From NCBI RefSeq assembly GCF_000940805.1, contig NZ_CP007142.1, positions 4,502,593-4,566,592 of the forward strand: 64,000 nt of DNA, in the 5' to 3' direction. The notes below the pieces were generated by a model. The model had not been told where the DNA came from. It worked only from the letters and a program-made list of their open reading frames with translations, and searched no databases. Of this stretch, positions 29,577-38,936 are shown piece after piece (positions within the stretch are counted from its first letter, which is position 1; every line of letters begins with the position of its first letter). The position numbers and the translations under genes were made by a program. The DNA comes from Gynuella sunshinyii YC6258 (GTDB taxonomy: Bacteria > Pseudomonadota > Gammaproteobacteria > Pseudomonadales > Natronospirillaceae).

Positions 29577-32060
29577 TCAATCATAGGTATAGGCTTTAAT
29601 ATCCGAAAACTGGATATAATCCCTCGGATTCGTCGAGTTATAAGGACGAACAAATATCAGCCGATATTCGCTTAACCTGCCGTAATCATTATCGGGAATG
29701 CTTAACATGACATTTAAATCTTCAGTTTCAGGCATGGAATAAGCGCCGATCGTTGTCCATAATGATTCTCTGCCGGGAACCCTTGCCTGCACTCTGACCA
29801 GATAAGGCGCTCTGGCGAATAAACCTGCTGAAAATGGATTTACAATTTCGAAACGTCTGATCTTCAACGGCGTATGATAGTTGATGGAAATGCTCTTCAC
29901 ATTGGGGTTGTTATAGGCTGATGTGGTGACTGATTTGACGTTACCGTCAAATACATATCCCCAGTCATCCATGGTAGTGGCGGTTGCATTCAGGCTGACC
30001 CATTGATCATCCACCAGCATAGTCCGGTTAGTGGCATCGTAAGCCTGAGAATAAGCTTCATCGGTATAGTAAGAGCCATTGGCCGGCAATAATGTAGCCT
30101 GAGTATCATTGTAGGTGCGAATGTACAGATTACAGCGACTGTTAGCCGTCATGGTGTTGTAGTTAATACCGGCTCCACTCACCGCCGGTGCCTGATAAGC
30201 AGTCGTCTGGCACCAGTTGCCTGTCGCGGTTGTCAGGCTAAAAGAAGTTGCACCATTGTAACTGCAGCCATCCTGCTTCCAGAATAAATCCGGGGTCAGG
30301 AAATTAGGCAGTGTTTCAGGTAAATAAGCACAGTTCATCTGATTAGTCCGACGCAGATACCAAAGATCAAACACGTAATGGATACCAAGATCGGGATAAG
30401 CCACCATAAACTGTACATCGTCATTCATCAGGCGTGTATAGGAACGCTGATTCACACAGGTACTCAGTTGCGAAGGGCTGGATTGGGCTGCAATCTGTAT
30501 CCATCGCTCGTTACCGCTTCTCGGTGACTCACTACCGCACCCTGGGCCATCCACAATGACAATGCCATCGTCATCAACATTACCGGAGTCACCGCCAGAG
30601 TCATCGCCGCCATCGGAATCACTGGGGGATAAAATAATATCCTGGTTGATGATTTGCAGCGGCAGTGCAGTCAGCTGAACATTGGTTGCCCGGTTACCTG
30701 CCTCAACACGGATACTGTATTCACCTTGTTGCACATTTGCTTTGATAAACCCTGGCGTCGAAAGAACAGATCCATTGGTTAAACCGATGGACTCGCCATT
30801 GATAAAGACTTCAGCTCCGGCCACGCTATCCAACTTTCCATCATTACTCTGCAGCACATTGATTGCCAGAGTAGCCAACAAATGACCGCTCACAACATAA
30901 CTGTTTTGCAACTCAAGGGGACAGGTGAAACGATTATTGGTGCTCTGCAAATTAATCACACCAGTACAACTGGTCAGCAGTTGGCTTTCTTCAGTTTTAC
31001 TCTGATCAATGAAATCCAGATTAATCACCAATTGATCCTGATTTTCCAGACCGATATCCAAAGTCGTTGCCGCGAAATATTGGCCTCCTTCCTGTTGAAT
31101 ATCCAACAACTGTTCCACAAACACAGAACCACTGAGTTTCAGATATGCTTTCAGCGTTTCCAGTGTCTCAACACTGTTCACAATTGCATCGGGAATATTG
31201 ATCCTGAAGACACCGGTATCCGGATTACCCTCACTGAGAGCCAGAGATACATCTGCCTGCAACGGGACAATATCAAACAATACGTTTTCACCGTTCACCA
31301 GTTGCACGGTTTCCTGCGTATCCAGCGTATGACCAACCAGCATATTGCCGTCATAGAAATTCACCTGAATATGGTATTCACCATCAGGAAGAGACAGCAG
31401 TGCATCGCTCAGGCCGGTTTCCGAATTTACAGAGAAGATCTCCTCATCACCGCCATCGATGGCAATACCTATTCTGGGTTCAGTCAGATTGATAGCCAAT
31501 AGATCCGCCTGATCAATTCTGAGCTCTATATCAGCCATGGTATCGAGTAGCTGCACATCAGAAATCGTATTACCAATAAGGGGTTTGATAGTCATGTTGA
31601 TGGCTGTTTCATCGCCGTCTTCCAGAAGGATATTTTCTGCACTACCGGCATATTGATGCCCATTACCTTCCAATAACAAACTGAAATGATAAGTTCCCGG
31701 TGCCAATGAAATATTCTTTTGTGATACCGCTTTACTGTCTGCATCGACACGGATATACCAGTAAAAATCCTGTTGGCTACCCGTTTCTGCGTTGGTCACC
31801 AGCAATGTCCCGCTATAATATTCCCCATCCACCAGTGTGGAACGTGGAAGTGATTTTGCAGATATGCTGGCTGAAGTACGCTGTAAAAACAACGCAGTCA
31901 TAGTGGGATTAACCGTAACACCTTTGACGGTCTTATCGGATTCCTGAACCTGGGGTGCACCGGTATTTTGAAAACCGCTTTCACCACCACAGGCACTGAG
32001 CATCAAAACTGCAAGTACGGAAAAACACCTGCACATAAACATCAGATTTAAATTCGGCAT
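29577..32060 (-). CDS. Large multi-domain lipoprotein, unknown function
   Basis: An 827-residue protein with lipobox LSAC (Cys24) after a hydrophobic N-terminus. Residues about 40-480 look like consecutive beta-sandwich repeats (recurring DGEYHIQV, PGTYHFSL and GEYSIRVE strands). An Asp/Gly/Ser linker (GDDSGGDSG) lies at about 485-505. The C-terminal 310 residues contain four or more Cys and end in a region resembling a discoidin/F5-8-type-C sugar-binding fold (IRRFEIVNPF, YRLIFVRP, IQFSDIKAY). A surface glycan-binding or substrate-binding role is likely but unproved. AAGGGAAT precedes the ATG. Confidence 0.8.
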   Translation of the reverse strand: MPNLNLMFMCRCFSVLAVLMLSACGGESGFQNTGAPQVQESDKTVKGVTVNPTMTALFLQRTSASISAKSLPRSTLVDGEYYSGTLLVTNAETGSQQDFYWYIRVDADSKAVSQKNISLAPGTYHFSLLLEGNGHQYAGSAENILLEDGDETAINMTIKPLIGNTISDVQLLDTMADIELRIDQADLLAINLTEPRIGIAIDGGDEEIFSVNSETGLSDALLSLPDGEYHIQVNFYDGNMLVGHTLDTQETVQLVNGENVLFDIVPLQADVSLALSEGNPDTGVFRINIPDAIVNSVETLETLKAYLKLSGSVFVEQLLDIQQEGGQYFAATTLDIGLENQDQLVINLDFIDQSKTEESQLLTSCTGVINLQSTNNRFTCPLELQNSYVVSGHLLATLAINVLQSNDGKLDSVAGAEVFINGESIGLTNGSVLSTPGFIKANVQQGEYSIRVEAGNRATNVQLTALPLQIINQDIILSPSDSDGGDDSGGDSGNVDDDGIVIVDGPGCGSESPRSGNERWIQIAAQSSPSQLSTCVNQRSYTRLMNDDVQFMVAYPDLGIHYVFDLWYLRRTNQMNCAYLPETLPNFLTPDLFWKQDGCSYNGATSFSLTTATGNWCQTTAYQAPAVSGAGINYNTMTANSRCNLYIRTYNDTQATLLPANGSYYTDEAYSQAYDATNRTMLVDDQWVSLNATATTMDDWGYVFDGNVKSVTTSAYNNPNVKSISINYHTPLKIRRFEIVNPFSAGLFARAPYLVRVQARVPGRESLWTTIGAYSMPETEDLNVMLSIPDNDYGRLSEYRLIFVRPYNSTNPRDYIQFSDIKAYTYD

Positions 32061-32600
32061 TTTTTTATTCCCTTGTGATCAAAAATTCTACTGCTCACTT
32101 AAGTGAACTTTCTGTACGTATAAATTACGCAGAAAAATAAGCGGCAGATCACAAAATTACTTTAGAAAAAGGGATCTTTTTTGCCGAAATGAATAGATAT
32201 GGCCAGATTTTTTAAAAATTGAGCAGCCTAAAAGAAGGATATATAAAACAGGAAAAATCATTGAAACATAATATTGCCAACAGGTCTGAAAGATAACCGC
32301 CTTTACCTGACCGGTGCAATCACCATTACGACAAGAATGATTCCACAGCGGCAACATGACCACTCTGCACTCTGTTTAATGAACATGCTCATTGCAGGTA
32401 GTATCAAAAATCAGCCCACATCAATATCGTTCAAAACAAGTTTTCATAGAGACACAATAGATAGAAATAAAGCTAAAAAACAATGTCAAAATAATTTAAA
32501 TTTCGTAAACAAGGCCAAATACCAGTCAATATTATTATTGCAAATAAATTCGCTATTCTTATGCTTGTTTTCAACATTCATATCCATAATCACCACTACC
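32061..32600. other. AT-rich region upstream of the P450-lipoxygenase operon
   Basis: The P450 frame is open from 32274 but codes for nothing P450-like before 32601. The region is AT-rich with many A/T tracts, fits a promoter, and separates divergent genes. Confidence 0.55.
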
Positions 32601-34043
32601 ATGCAAAAAACCCATCAGCACGACGATTCGTCTTTAAACAGTCAATTTAACTACCTCTTCAACGGTTTGTTTAAAACCAGCATCCCATTGAAAAACAAAT
32701 TATTTTTAAAAACATCTATCGGTCCAACACCTTACTGGCCTCTGGGGAATGCTCATAATTTTCTTGGCCAGTCACCCTATATGGTACTAAAGCAATATAA
32801 CGATAGTTTTGGCAACACGGTAACATTTTGGCTCCTTAAAAAAGCCAATGTCCTGCTCGTTGATCCCCGGGACATTCAGGTTTTGTTCGAACAATACACA
32901 CCAGATATATTTAAAGACTCACCTAAACATGCGGCGGGAAAGTATTTTAGAAGAAGTGTGTTTTTTGCAAACGGTTCTGAATGGGAAAAGAAAAGACAAC
33001 ACCATCCTTTGTCGCATCAGAACATCAAATCATTTTTTGGTATGGCTCAACCCATGCTGAGAAACATCTGCAAACACTACATAAACAGGATCAACGCTTT
33101 CGATGAACCCAAAGAAATCCCCCTGTTTGATGAAATGACCAGGCTGTCTTTTGAAATATTCTGCCAGTTTATGTTGGGAGAAAAAGCGACATACACTACA
33201 TTCGATGCATATCTGACACAAATGCAGGATATGCATCGTCGAGGCACGTCACTTTTCCCGATTACTGGATTTTCGACTGCCAGAAAGGCCGGATATTGGC
33301 GAAGAAAAGTGGAAAAAACGATCAATAGTGCCAGAAATTCACCCCAAAAATCATTCTTTAGCTTACCAGGCTGGCTTTCTGACCAGGGCCAAATTGATGA
33401 TAGTGGATTTAAACTGCTGAGAGACGAAATCAGCACAGCATTTTATGCAGGAACACGAAATGTAGCATCGGCAGTCAGTTTCCTGATACAACTGATAGCG
33501 GCGCATCCTGATAAATATACCCAACTGCAACAGACAATTGATGCCTTTATGCAGAATCACCCAAATGGTTATCAATATGAGGATCTGGCAGAACTCGAAT
33601 ATCTTGATTGCACCTTAAAAGAGACGTTGCGGTTATACCCTACGGTTCCCGCATTCTTTAGAGAGGTACTACCGGGAAGGCAACTGGAGTTGCCAAGCGT
33701 CGTGTTACCGGAAAAAACCCAGATATTTATCTCCAGCTGGGTCACTCACCGTAATCCGGAACTGTGGCCTTCTCCGGAAAACTTTCAGCCAGAGCGTTTT
33801 TTCGAGGAACCCCAAAAATATACCTATTTTCCGTTTGGGGTAGGTCGACAAATCTGTGTTGGCAAGGCAATGACTGATTTTATTGTCAAGGTGACGGTCA
33901 TTGAGTTGTTAAGCCAGTTAAAATTTGAATCGCTGTTACCTCACAACACCAGCTATATCGATAACGAATACTTTTCCGGCATTATCATTCCCAGCAATGG
34001 TCTGGCCATTAAAGTGCGCAATTTATCAAGCCAACAGAGATAA
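32601..34043 (+). CDS. Cytochrome P450 with an Arg-Asn I-helix, lipoxygenase partner
   Basis: A 480-residue haem enzyme, first gene of a five-gene operon. The ATG at 32601 gives normal P450 length; no good ribosome site is seen. Motifs: ETLRLYP (ExxR), NFQPERFF (PERF-like), and the haem loop YFPFGVGRQICVGKA with Cys419. The I-helix reads YAGTRNVASA: R286-N287 replace the acid-Thr pair used for O2 activation. P450s that isomerise fatty-acid hydroperoxides (CYP74, CYP5, CYP8A) or use peroxide (CYP152) also lack this pair. With a lipoxygenase 5 nt downstream, a hydroperoxide-converting activity is more likely than monooxygenation. No ferredoxin or reductase gene is nearby. Confidence 0.93.
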   Translation: MQKTHQHDDSSLNSQFNYLFNGLFKTSIPLKNKLFLKTSIGPTPYWPLGNAHNFLGQSPYMVLKQYNDSFGNTVTFWLLKKANVLLVDPRDIQVLFEQYTPDIFKDSPKHAAGKYFRRSVFFANGSEWEKKRQHHPLSHQNIKSFFGMAQPMLRNICKHYINRINAFDEPKEIPLFDEMTRLSFEIFCQFMLGEKATYTTFDAYLTQMQDMHRRGTSLFPITGFSTARKAGYWRRKVEKTINSARNSPQKSFFSLPGWLSDQGQIDDSGFKLLRDEISTAFYAGTRNVASAVSFLIQLIAAHPDKYTQLQQTIDAFMQNHPNGYQYEDLAELEYLDCTLKETLRLYPTVPAFFREVLPGRQLELPSVVLPEKTQIFISSWVTHRNPELWPSPENFQPERFFEEPQKYTYFPFGVGRQICVGKAMTDFIVKVTVIELLSQLKFESLLPHNTSYIDNEYFSGIIIPSNGLAIKVRNLSSQQR

Positions 34044-34048
34044 GTCTC

Positions 34049-35677
34049 ATGATGCCTTCTATTCCCAGCAGAGACGCTTTTCAGCAAAAACGAAAAATAC
34101 GTTTATCATCGAAACAACGAAAGTATCGCTACAGGGTCCGCCAATCGTTACCACCATTGGCTGAAGCAAAAAGATTGCCGCTGGCTGAGAAATTTGATCT
34201 GCCCTACTATTATCGGCGAACCCGCCCCCTGTTTAGGTTAATCGTCAATAACTATCTGAACCTTCTCGAAAACTGGATACGCCCGATCAAAGGTAAGGAA
34301 GCATATTCGAAGGTCTTTAAAGTCATCGATCCACCAGCAGCGGTGGCAAACTTTCTGAGCGATGAGGATTTTGCCTGGCAGAGAGTTGCGGGCGTGAATC
34401 CCGTGGTTATCCAAAGAGTGAGAGACAGACTGCCCGACACATTGGAAATTGATGAACAGTCATTACTATCGTTAATTGACTCAAGCGCATCGTCCTTGTC
34501 TGAAGTCATTGAACATGGCCGGTTATTCATTGCGGACTACAGCATTCTAAACGGGCTCTCAAAAGGCCGGTATGCAGATTTGAATAAAGTTCTTTACGAC
34601 CCATTGGTTGTTTTTCACTATGGTTCGACATCGAATCAAAAGCCTTTCCTCAGACCCATAATCATTCAACTCAGTCAAAGTCAGCAAAACAATACACTGG
34701 TTTCCTATAAAGACGGCGAACAATGGTATTCTGCAAAATGGCACGTTCAAACCGCAGACGCCCATTATCATCAGTTTGTGGTACACCTGGTATGGTCTCA
34801 TCTGGTATTTGAACCTTTTCCCATCGCCACAAACAGACAGTTAAGTGAGAACCATCCGGTTCACATCTTACTGAAACCTCACTGTAAATACTCACTGGCA
34901 ATCAACGAGTTTGGTCGTCTCAATCTGCTTTTCCCTAAAGGCTATGGTGAAAACCTGTTCGCCGCGAGTCTGGATGGCATCAAAGCACTTGCCACCAAAG
35001 CTTTCGGTCTATGGTCTTTTGAAGAATCCTTATTTGAAAACGACATCGCTGCCAGAGGCATGGAACAGCTGGAAGAATACCCATATCGGGATGACGGCTT
35101 GCTGATCATCAACGCGATTGAGGAGTTTGTCCGGGAATATTTAAAAATCTACTACAAAAACGATGAAGATGTTAAAAATGATCATGAACTGGTCGCCTGG
35201 TTGAACGAACTCAGGTCCGAAACCGCTGGCAATGTAAAAGGCTTACCTGAAAAACTACAGGACATCGAGACACTGGCACGTACCATCAGGCATATTATTT
35301 TTATCTCTGCTGTGCTCCATAGTGCAGTCAATTATCCCCAATGGGACTATATGGGCAGCGCCTTGAATATGGCAACATCGGCCTACAAACATGTCGATGC
35401 TGAAGAGCAACAAGGAGAAGGCACCGAAGATCTACCGCCTTTCACACAACTGATGAAGCAAATGAACTTCATCTACTATATCTCCAAACCCTATCACAAC
35501 TTTTTAGGCCAATACCGGGCGAAAGATTTTACGGACGAAAAAGCATGGACAGCCATTAGAAACTTTCAGATAAAACTCAATCAAATTGAAAGCACCATCA
35601 ATCAGCGCAACGGTTATCGACATCGCCCGTATACCGGATTACTTCCTTCCAGAATATCAAATAGCCTGAATACATAA
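34049..35677 (+). CDS. Bacterial lipoxygenase
   Basis: A 542-residue non-haem iron dioxygenase that adds O2 to polyunsaturated fatty acids to give hydroperoxides. The iron-ligand helix carries H241 and H246 (ADAHYHQFVVH), followed by the family stretch EPFPIATNRQL...HPVHILLKPH. The second helix gives H424 and N428 (VLHSAVNYPQWDY). The family C-terminus LPSRISNSLNT is present, but the last residue, whose carboxylate binds iron and is usually Ile, is Thr. No PLAT domain and no signal peptide were seen; it is shorter than typical bacterial lipoxygenases (about 650 or more). It starts 5 nt after the P450 stop. Confidence 0.92.
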   Translation: MMPSIPSRDAFQQKRKIRLSSKQRKYRYRVRQSLPPLAEAKRLPLAEKFDLPYYYRRTRPLFRLIVNNYLNLLENWIRPIKGKEAYSKVFKVIDPPAAVANFLSDEDFAWQRVAGVNPVVIQRVRDRLPDTLEIDEQSLLSLIDSSASSLSEVIEHGRLFIADYSILNGLSKGRYADLNKVLYDPLVVFHYGSTSNQKPFLRPIIIQLSQSQQNNTLVSYKDGEQWYSAKWHVQTADAHYHQFVVHLVWSHLVFEPFPIATNRQLSENHPVHILLKPHCKYSLAINEFGRLNLLFPKGYGENLFAASLDGIKALATKAFGLWSFEESLFENDIAARGMEQLEEYPYRDDGLLIINAIEEFVREYLKIYYKNDEDVKNDHELVAWLNELRSETAGNVKGLPEKLQDIETLARTIRHIIFISAVLHSAVNYPQWDYMGSALNMATSAYKHVDAEEQQGEGTEDLPPFTQLMKQMNFIYYISKPYHNFLGQYRAKDFTDEKAWTAIRNFQIKLNQIESTINQRNGYRHRPYTGLLPSRISNSLNT

Positions 35678-35685
35678 GGAATGCC

Positions 35686-36537
35686 ATGAAAACTCAAAAA
35701 CTATACATCTACAAGGCAGATATTCTGCCACTGACATTTATTTTTCTGCTGTTTACATGCCAATGTATTGTCTACTTTAAGGTTGATTCCATTGCCTTAC
35801 TGCTGCTTTCATCGTTGTTGTTCATGCCTCTGCTAACCTTCTGTGTTTCTTACAATCATCATCATGCTCATGTTCCGGTATCAAATTCGAAAATACTTAA
35901 TTCAGTTATCAATCGTGTCCTATGCCTGCAGGTATGGATCAGTCACTATGCATGGATTTTACACCACAACATCGGTCATCATGCGAACTATATGAATCAA
36001 CACCCTGACCATCATGGAGACATTGATGACTCCAATTGGACTCGCGAAGATGGAACTCAAATGGGGCGAATGGAATACACAATATACCTTGTCAAAACGG
36101 CGGGTCACAGAGTAACCGAGAATGGGAAAAAATCAGTACAGACTTATAAACGCTACCTGAGCTTTAAACTGCAGAATTATGTTCTACTTATTCTTCTTCT
36201 GCTTTATAAACCCGTTGCCGCTTCATTGATATTTATTATTCCTTCGCTGGTCATGGTTGTTTATACCTTTTGGCTGACCTATCCTCATCACTCCGGCCTG
36301 CGAACAGAGGATCCATATAAAGCATCCCGCTCTATAACTCACCCGCTGTATAACTTCTGGTTTTGCAATCTTGGCTATCATGCTGCACATCATATTAAGC
36401 CAGGAATGCACTGGTCTGCATTACCTGATTTTCATAAAAGCATAGAAGATAAAATACCTGATCATCTGATTCAGCGAACACTATTCCCGGAACCAAGACA
36501 AATTCTAAAGACGGAAGACCTTGAATATGACCTATAG
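35686..36537 (+). CDS. Membrane fatty-acid desaturase
   Basis: A 283-residue integral membrane di-iron enzyme. Three histidine boxes are visible: HHHAH (58-62), HHNIGHH (93-99) and HAAHH (232-236). Hydrophobic segments lie at about 14-52 and 168-200. AAGGA sits before the ATG, 8 nt past the lipoxygenase gene. It may introduce a double bond into the acyl chain oxidised by the lipoxygenase; it could also be a hydroxylase, since these di-iron enzymes share the boxes. Confidence 0.9.
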   Translation: MKTQKLYIYKADILPLTFIFLLFTCQCIVYFKVDSIALLLLSSLLFMPLLTFCVSYNHHHAHVPVSNSKILNSVINRVLCLQVWISHYAWILHHNIGHHANYMNQHPDHHGDIDDSNWTREDGTQMGRMEYTIYLVKTAGHRVTENGKKSVQTYKRYLSFKLQNYVLLILLLLYKPVAASLIFIIPSLVMVVYTFWLTYPHHSGLRTEDPYKASRSITHPLYNFWFCNLGYHAAHHIKPGMHWSALPDFHKSIEDKIPDHLIQRTLFPEPRQILKTEDLEYDL

Positions 36538-37474
36538 TCCACCGTTTTTATTCCGAAACGCGTATCTGAGTACCATTTATCCAACGTTATGCAGAAAAGT
36601 TGAGGTGCCCATCAAACCTCTTACGTGCTTTATCACAACGAGAGATGGAGATGAGCTGAACTTCAACTGGTACCGCGATAACCATTCCCGGGTGGTGATC
36701 CTGGTACATGGTCTGGGCGGCAATAACCAACGCCCCTATATTCTGGGTATGGCAAGGGCATTATTATCGGCCGGCTGGGATGTTGTGGCTATGAATTGTC
36801 GCGGCATGGGCGGGATCATGAATAAAAAAAGTCGAATATACCACGGCGGGTCAACAGATGATCTTGAAGACGTCATTCAACATATTCAGGATCAGGACAT
36901 TTATCAGGAAATAGCTCCGGTCGGCTTCAGTGTTGGTGGCAACATCATTCTGCTTTATTTGGGCAAAGACGCAAACACAGTTTCACATCTCATCAAAAAA
37001 GCTCTATGTTTTTCTGTTCCCTGCGATCTGAAACACAGTGCACTGGAGCTGGCCAGACCAAGAAACAAAGTTTTCATGAAGTATTTTTTACGGGACTTCA
37101 AAACTCTGATGGAACAAAAAGCGGCCGCCTTTCCCGACCAGATATCGGTGGCAGGATTCGAGGAAATTGTAAACTTCCAGGAATTTGATAACAGATACAC
37201 GGCACCGTTGCATGGCTTTAAAGATGCAGAAGACTACTGGTATCAGTCCAGCTGTAAACAATATTTAAAGAATGTTCGAATAAAAACGCTCATTGTGATG
37301 GCACAGGATGATACTTTCATGCCAAAGCAGTGTTATCCCATTAAAGAATCCGAACAAAACAAGTACCTTACTCTCGTGACCCCCAGACATGGAGGGCATG
37401 TTGGGTTCGTCGCCTTTAACCCGCAAAACCACTACTGGTCGGAAAAGACCGCTATACAATATTTAAATGATTAA
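36527..37474 (+). CDS. YheT-like alpha/beta hydrolase
   Basis: A 315-residue esterase-like protein. The ATG at 36527 overlaps the desaturase end by 11 bp, a sign of translational coupling; a TTG six bases earlier is in frame. Motifs are VILVHGLGGNNQRPY (oxyanion region), GFSVGGNIILLYLG (nucleophile Ser), an Asp in MAQDDTFMP and a His in TPRHGGHVGF. YheT relatives are carboxylesterases of unclear substrate. In this operon it may release fatty acid from a lipid, or hydrolyse a lactone or ester product. Confidence 0.9.
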   Translation: MTYSPPFLFRNAYLSTIYPTLCRKVEVPIKPLTCFITTRDGDELNFNWYRDNHSRVVILVHGLGGNNQRPYILGMARALLSAGWDVVAMNCRGMGGIMNKKSRIYHGGSTDDLEDVIQHIQDQDIYQEIAPVGFSVGGNIILLYLGKDANTVSHLIKKALCFSVPCDLKHSALELARPRNKVFMKYFLRDFKTLMEQKAAAFPDQISVAGFEEIVNFQEFDNRYTAPLHGFKDAEDYWYQSSCKQYLKNVRIKTLIVMAQDDTFMPKQCYPIKESEQNKYLTLVTPRHGGHVGFVAFNPQNHYWSEKTAIQYLND

Positions 37475-37487
37475 AGGAATCAGGACT

Positions 37488-37985
37488 ATGCAAAAAGCGG
37501 ACGATCACAGAAACAGAACTTTCACTTGGGAAGATCCGGCCCAAAGTGCACAGAAAGCCTCGCAAATGAGCGGCCTCGAATACTTATCGGCCATCAGCAG
37601 GGAAGAAATCCCGATGCCACCGGTTATGAAGTTACTCGGGGTAGAGGTTCTTTTAGTCAATGAAAATGGCGTCTCATTGGAGTTTGTTCCAAAAGAGTAT
37701 CACTACAACACCATCGGAGGTGTACATGGTGGCATTTATTCGACACTGCTCGACTCCGTGATAAGTTGCGCGGTGCATGCAACTCTGGAAAAAGGTATCG
37801 GGTATTCCACCATTGATTTAAAGGTTAATTTTATTCGCCCCATGACGATAGAAACAGGCCTGGTAAGCTGTCTCGGGAACGTAGTCAATTCGGGTAGAAG
37901 GCTCGCATTCGCGGAAGGGAAAATTATAGACCAGGCAAACAAACTGCTCGCGACAGCCACCGGCACGTGTATGATCCATCGATAA
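37488..37985 (+). CDS. PaaI-family hotdog thioesterase
   Basis: A 165-residue protein from the ATG at 37488, chosen because AAGGA lies upstream; an in-frame ATG at 37467 overlaps the previous stop. Hotdog-fold features: YNTIGGVHGGIYSTLLDSV with the HGG motif and the family Asp, then YSTIDLKVNFIRPM. It should hydrolyse acyl-CoA or acyl-ACP thioesters. As last gene of the operon it may supply free acid to the desaturase/lipoxygenase or release the product. Confidence 0.9.
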   Translation: MQKADDHRNRTFTWEDPAQSAQKASQMSGLEYLSAISREEIPMPPVMKLLGVEVLLVNENGVSLEFVPKEYHYNTIGGVHGGIYSTLLDSVISCAVHATLEKGIGYSTIDLKVNFIRPMTIETGLVSCLGNVVNSGRRLAFAEGKIIDQANKLLATATGTCMIHR

Positions 37986-38039
37986 CCGGGTACGGCCATA
38001 GCTGGATTTAAGGATCCCTTGCGGGACTAACATTGCTTA

Positions 38040-38208
38040 AGTACATGAGGATTTGAGAGGGGTCTGCCTCCAGACGGAGTTGACAATGACCTGCTTTCAC
38101 GCAGGACATTGTCAGCTCCGTTAAACCCTCATTTACTCCGGGAAACTGCGGTTTTCCGAGCGGTACGTCCTGGCCTGCATCAAAACGATTTCTATTTTCC
38201 AGAGCCCC
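38040..38208. repeat. Rearranged MITE-like repeat: two copies head to head, forming a long hairpin
   Basis: The right part (about 38098-38208) matches the internal and right-end sequence of the repeats at 42999-43138 and 51675-51815. The left part (38040-38097) is an inverted, truncated copy. At the junction, 38074-38094 and 38101-38121 pair over 21 bases with two mismatches around a TTTCAC loop. It lies between convergent genes and could end transcription from either side. Confidence 0.8.
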
Positions 38209-38238
38209 ACATATATCGAACCTACAAAGAGCTTCAGT

Positions 38239-38571
38239 CTAAAAATCTTTTATACCATGTTGTTTTAACTCCGCCAGAATTTCTCGTAGTGCCTCTTCCC
38301 CTTTATTGGTCAGTATACGAGTGTTGATCACGCAACTCTCGGATTCCTCAATTTCCAGACAAAGGTGACGAATGTTCTCCAAGTATTCATCATAGTGAAT
38401 GGGTACCGCCAAAAACACATGCCAGTCATTAAGCGATGCTTTACGCGCCAACATCATTTCCAACAGCCTTTCAACGTTTTCCTGGGATATTCGGTATACT
38501 GGTCGTCTGAGCAGCATAAATCCTGCAAAAATTACCACCATCACTATTGCCGTCAGTAATATCAACCCCAT
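38239..38571 (-). CDS. Small membrane-anchored protein, unknown function
   Basis: A 110-residue protein with one N-terminal transmembrane segment (about 2-20) followed by an acidic, helical cytoplasmic or periplasmic part. TGAGGAGATGAGAG precedes the ATG. No family recognised. It is divergent from the nitrate transporter genes and may share their control region. Confidence 0.7.
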   Translation of the reverse strand: MGLILLTAIVMVVIFAGFMLLRRPVYRISQENVERLLEMMLARKASLNDWHVFLAVPIHYDEYLENIRHLCLEIEESESCVINTRILTNKGEEALREILAELKQHGIKDF

Positions 38572-38936
38572 TCTCTCATCTCCTCAATATACCTATTAGG
38601 AGGTACTTCAATCGGATTATGCCATGCCTCCAGATTGTTTTGTCCTGTTGCAGTGATTTTAATTTTGACCTAACAACTGACCACAGACTGACTGTGATTT
38701 TGCACTGATTTATTCCAAAGCTGAATTTTTCCTATCACTTGTTTGTGCAAATTCCGCTCAAAAGAGCTTTTTTCAGCTTTTTTCCGAATATGGCATAAGC
38801 GATGCACTCATGACCTATGAATTAGATCGCACACTGAGACAGTCTGCCTGTCCTTCCAGTTGCACGACAGCATCTGTTCTCAGATTGTGCAGCATTCATG
38901 TTTATCAAAATCACCGTAGTTTGGAGAACTCCTGCC
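38572..38936. other. Divergent control region before the nitrate genes
   Basis: About 365 bp. It contains T-rich tracts and a sigma-54-type promoter match at 38791-38806 for nrtA. No NtrC site was identified with confidence. Confidence 0.5.
38791..38806 (+). promoter_or_regulatory. Sigma-54 (-24/-12) promoter candidate for nrtA
   Basis: TGGCATAAGCGATGCA has GG and GC at the exact 10-nt gap of the sigma-54 consensus (TGGCAC-N5-TTGCA). It lies 131 nt before the nrtA ATG. A better match precedes the NarK gene. Confidence 0.55.
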
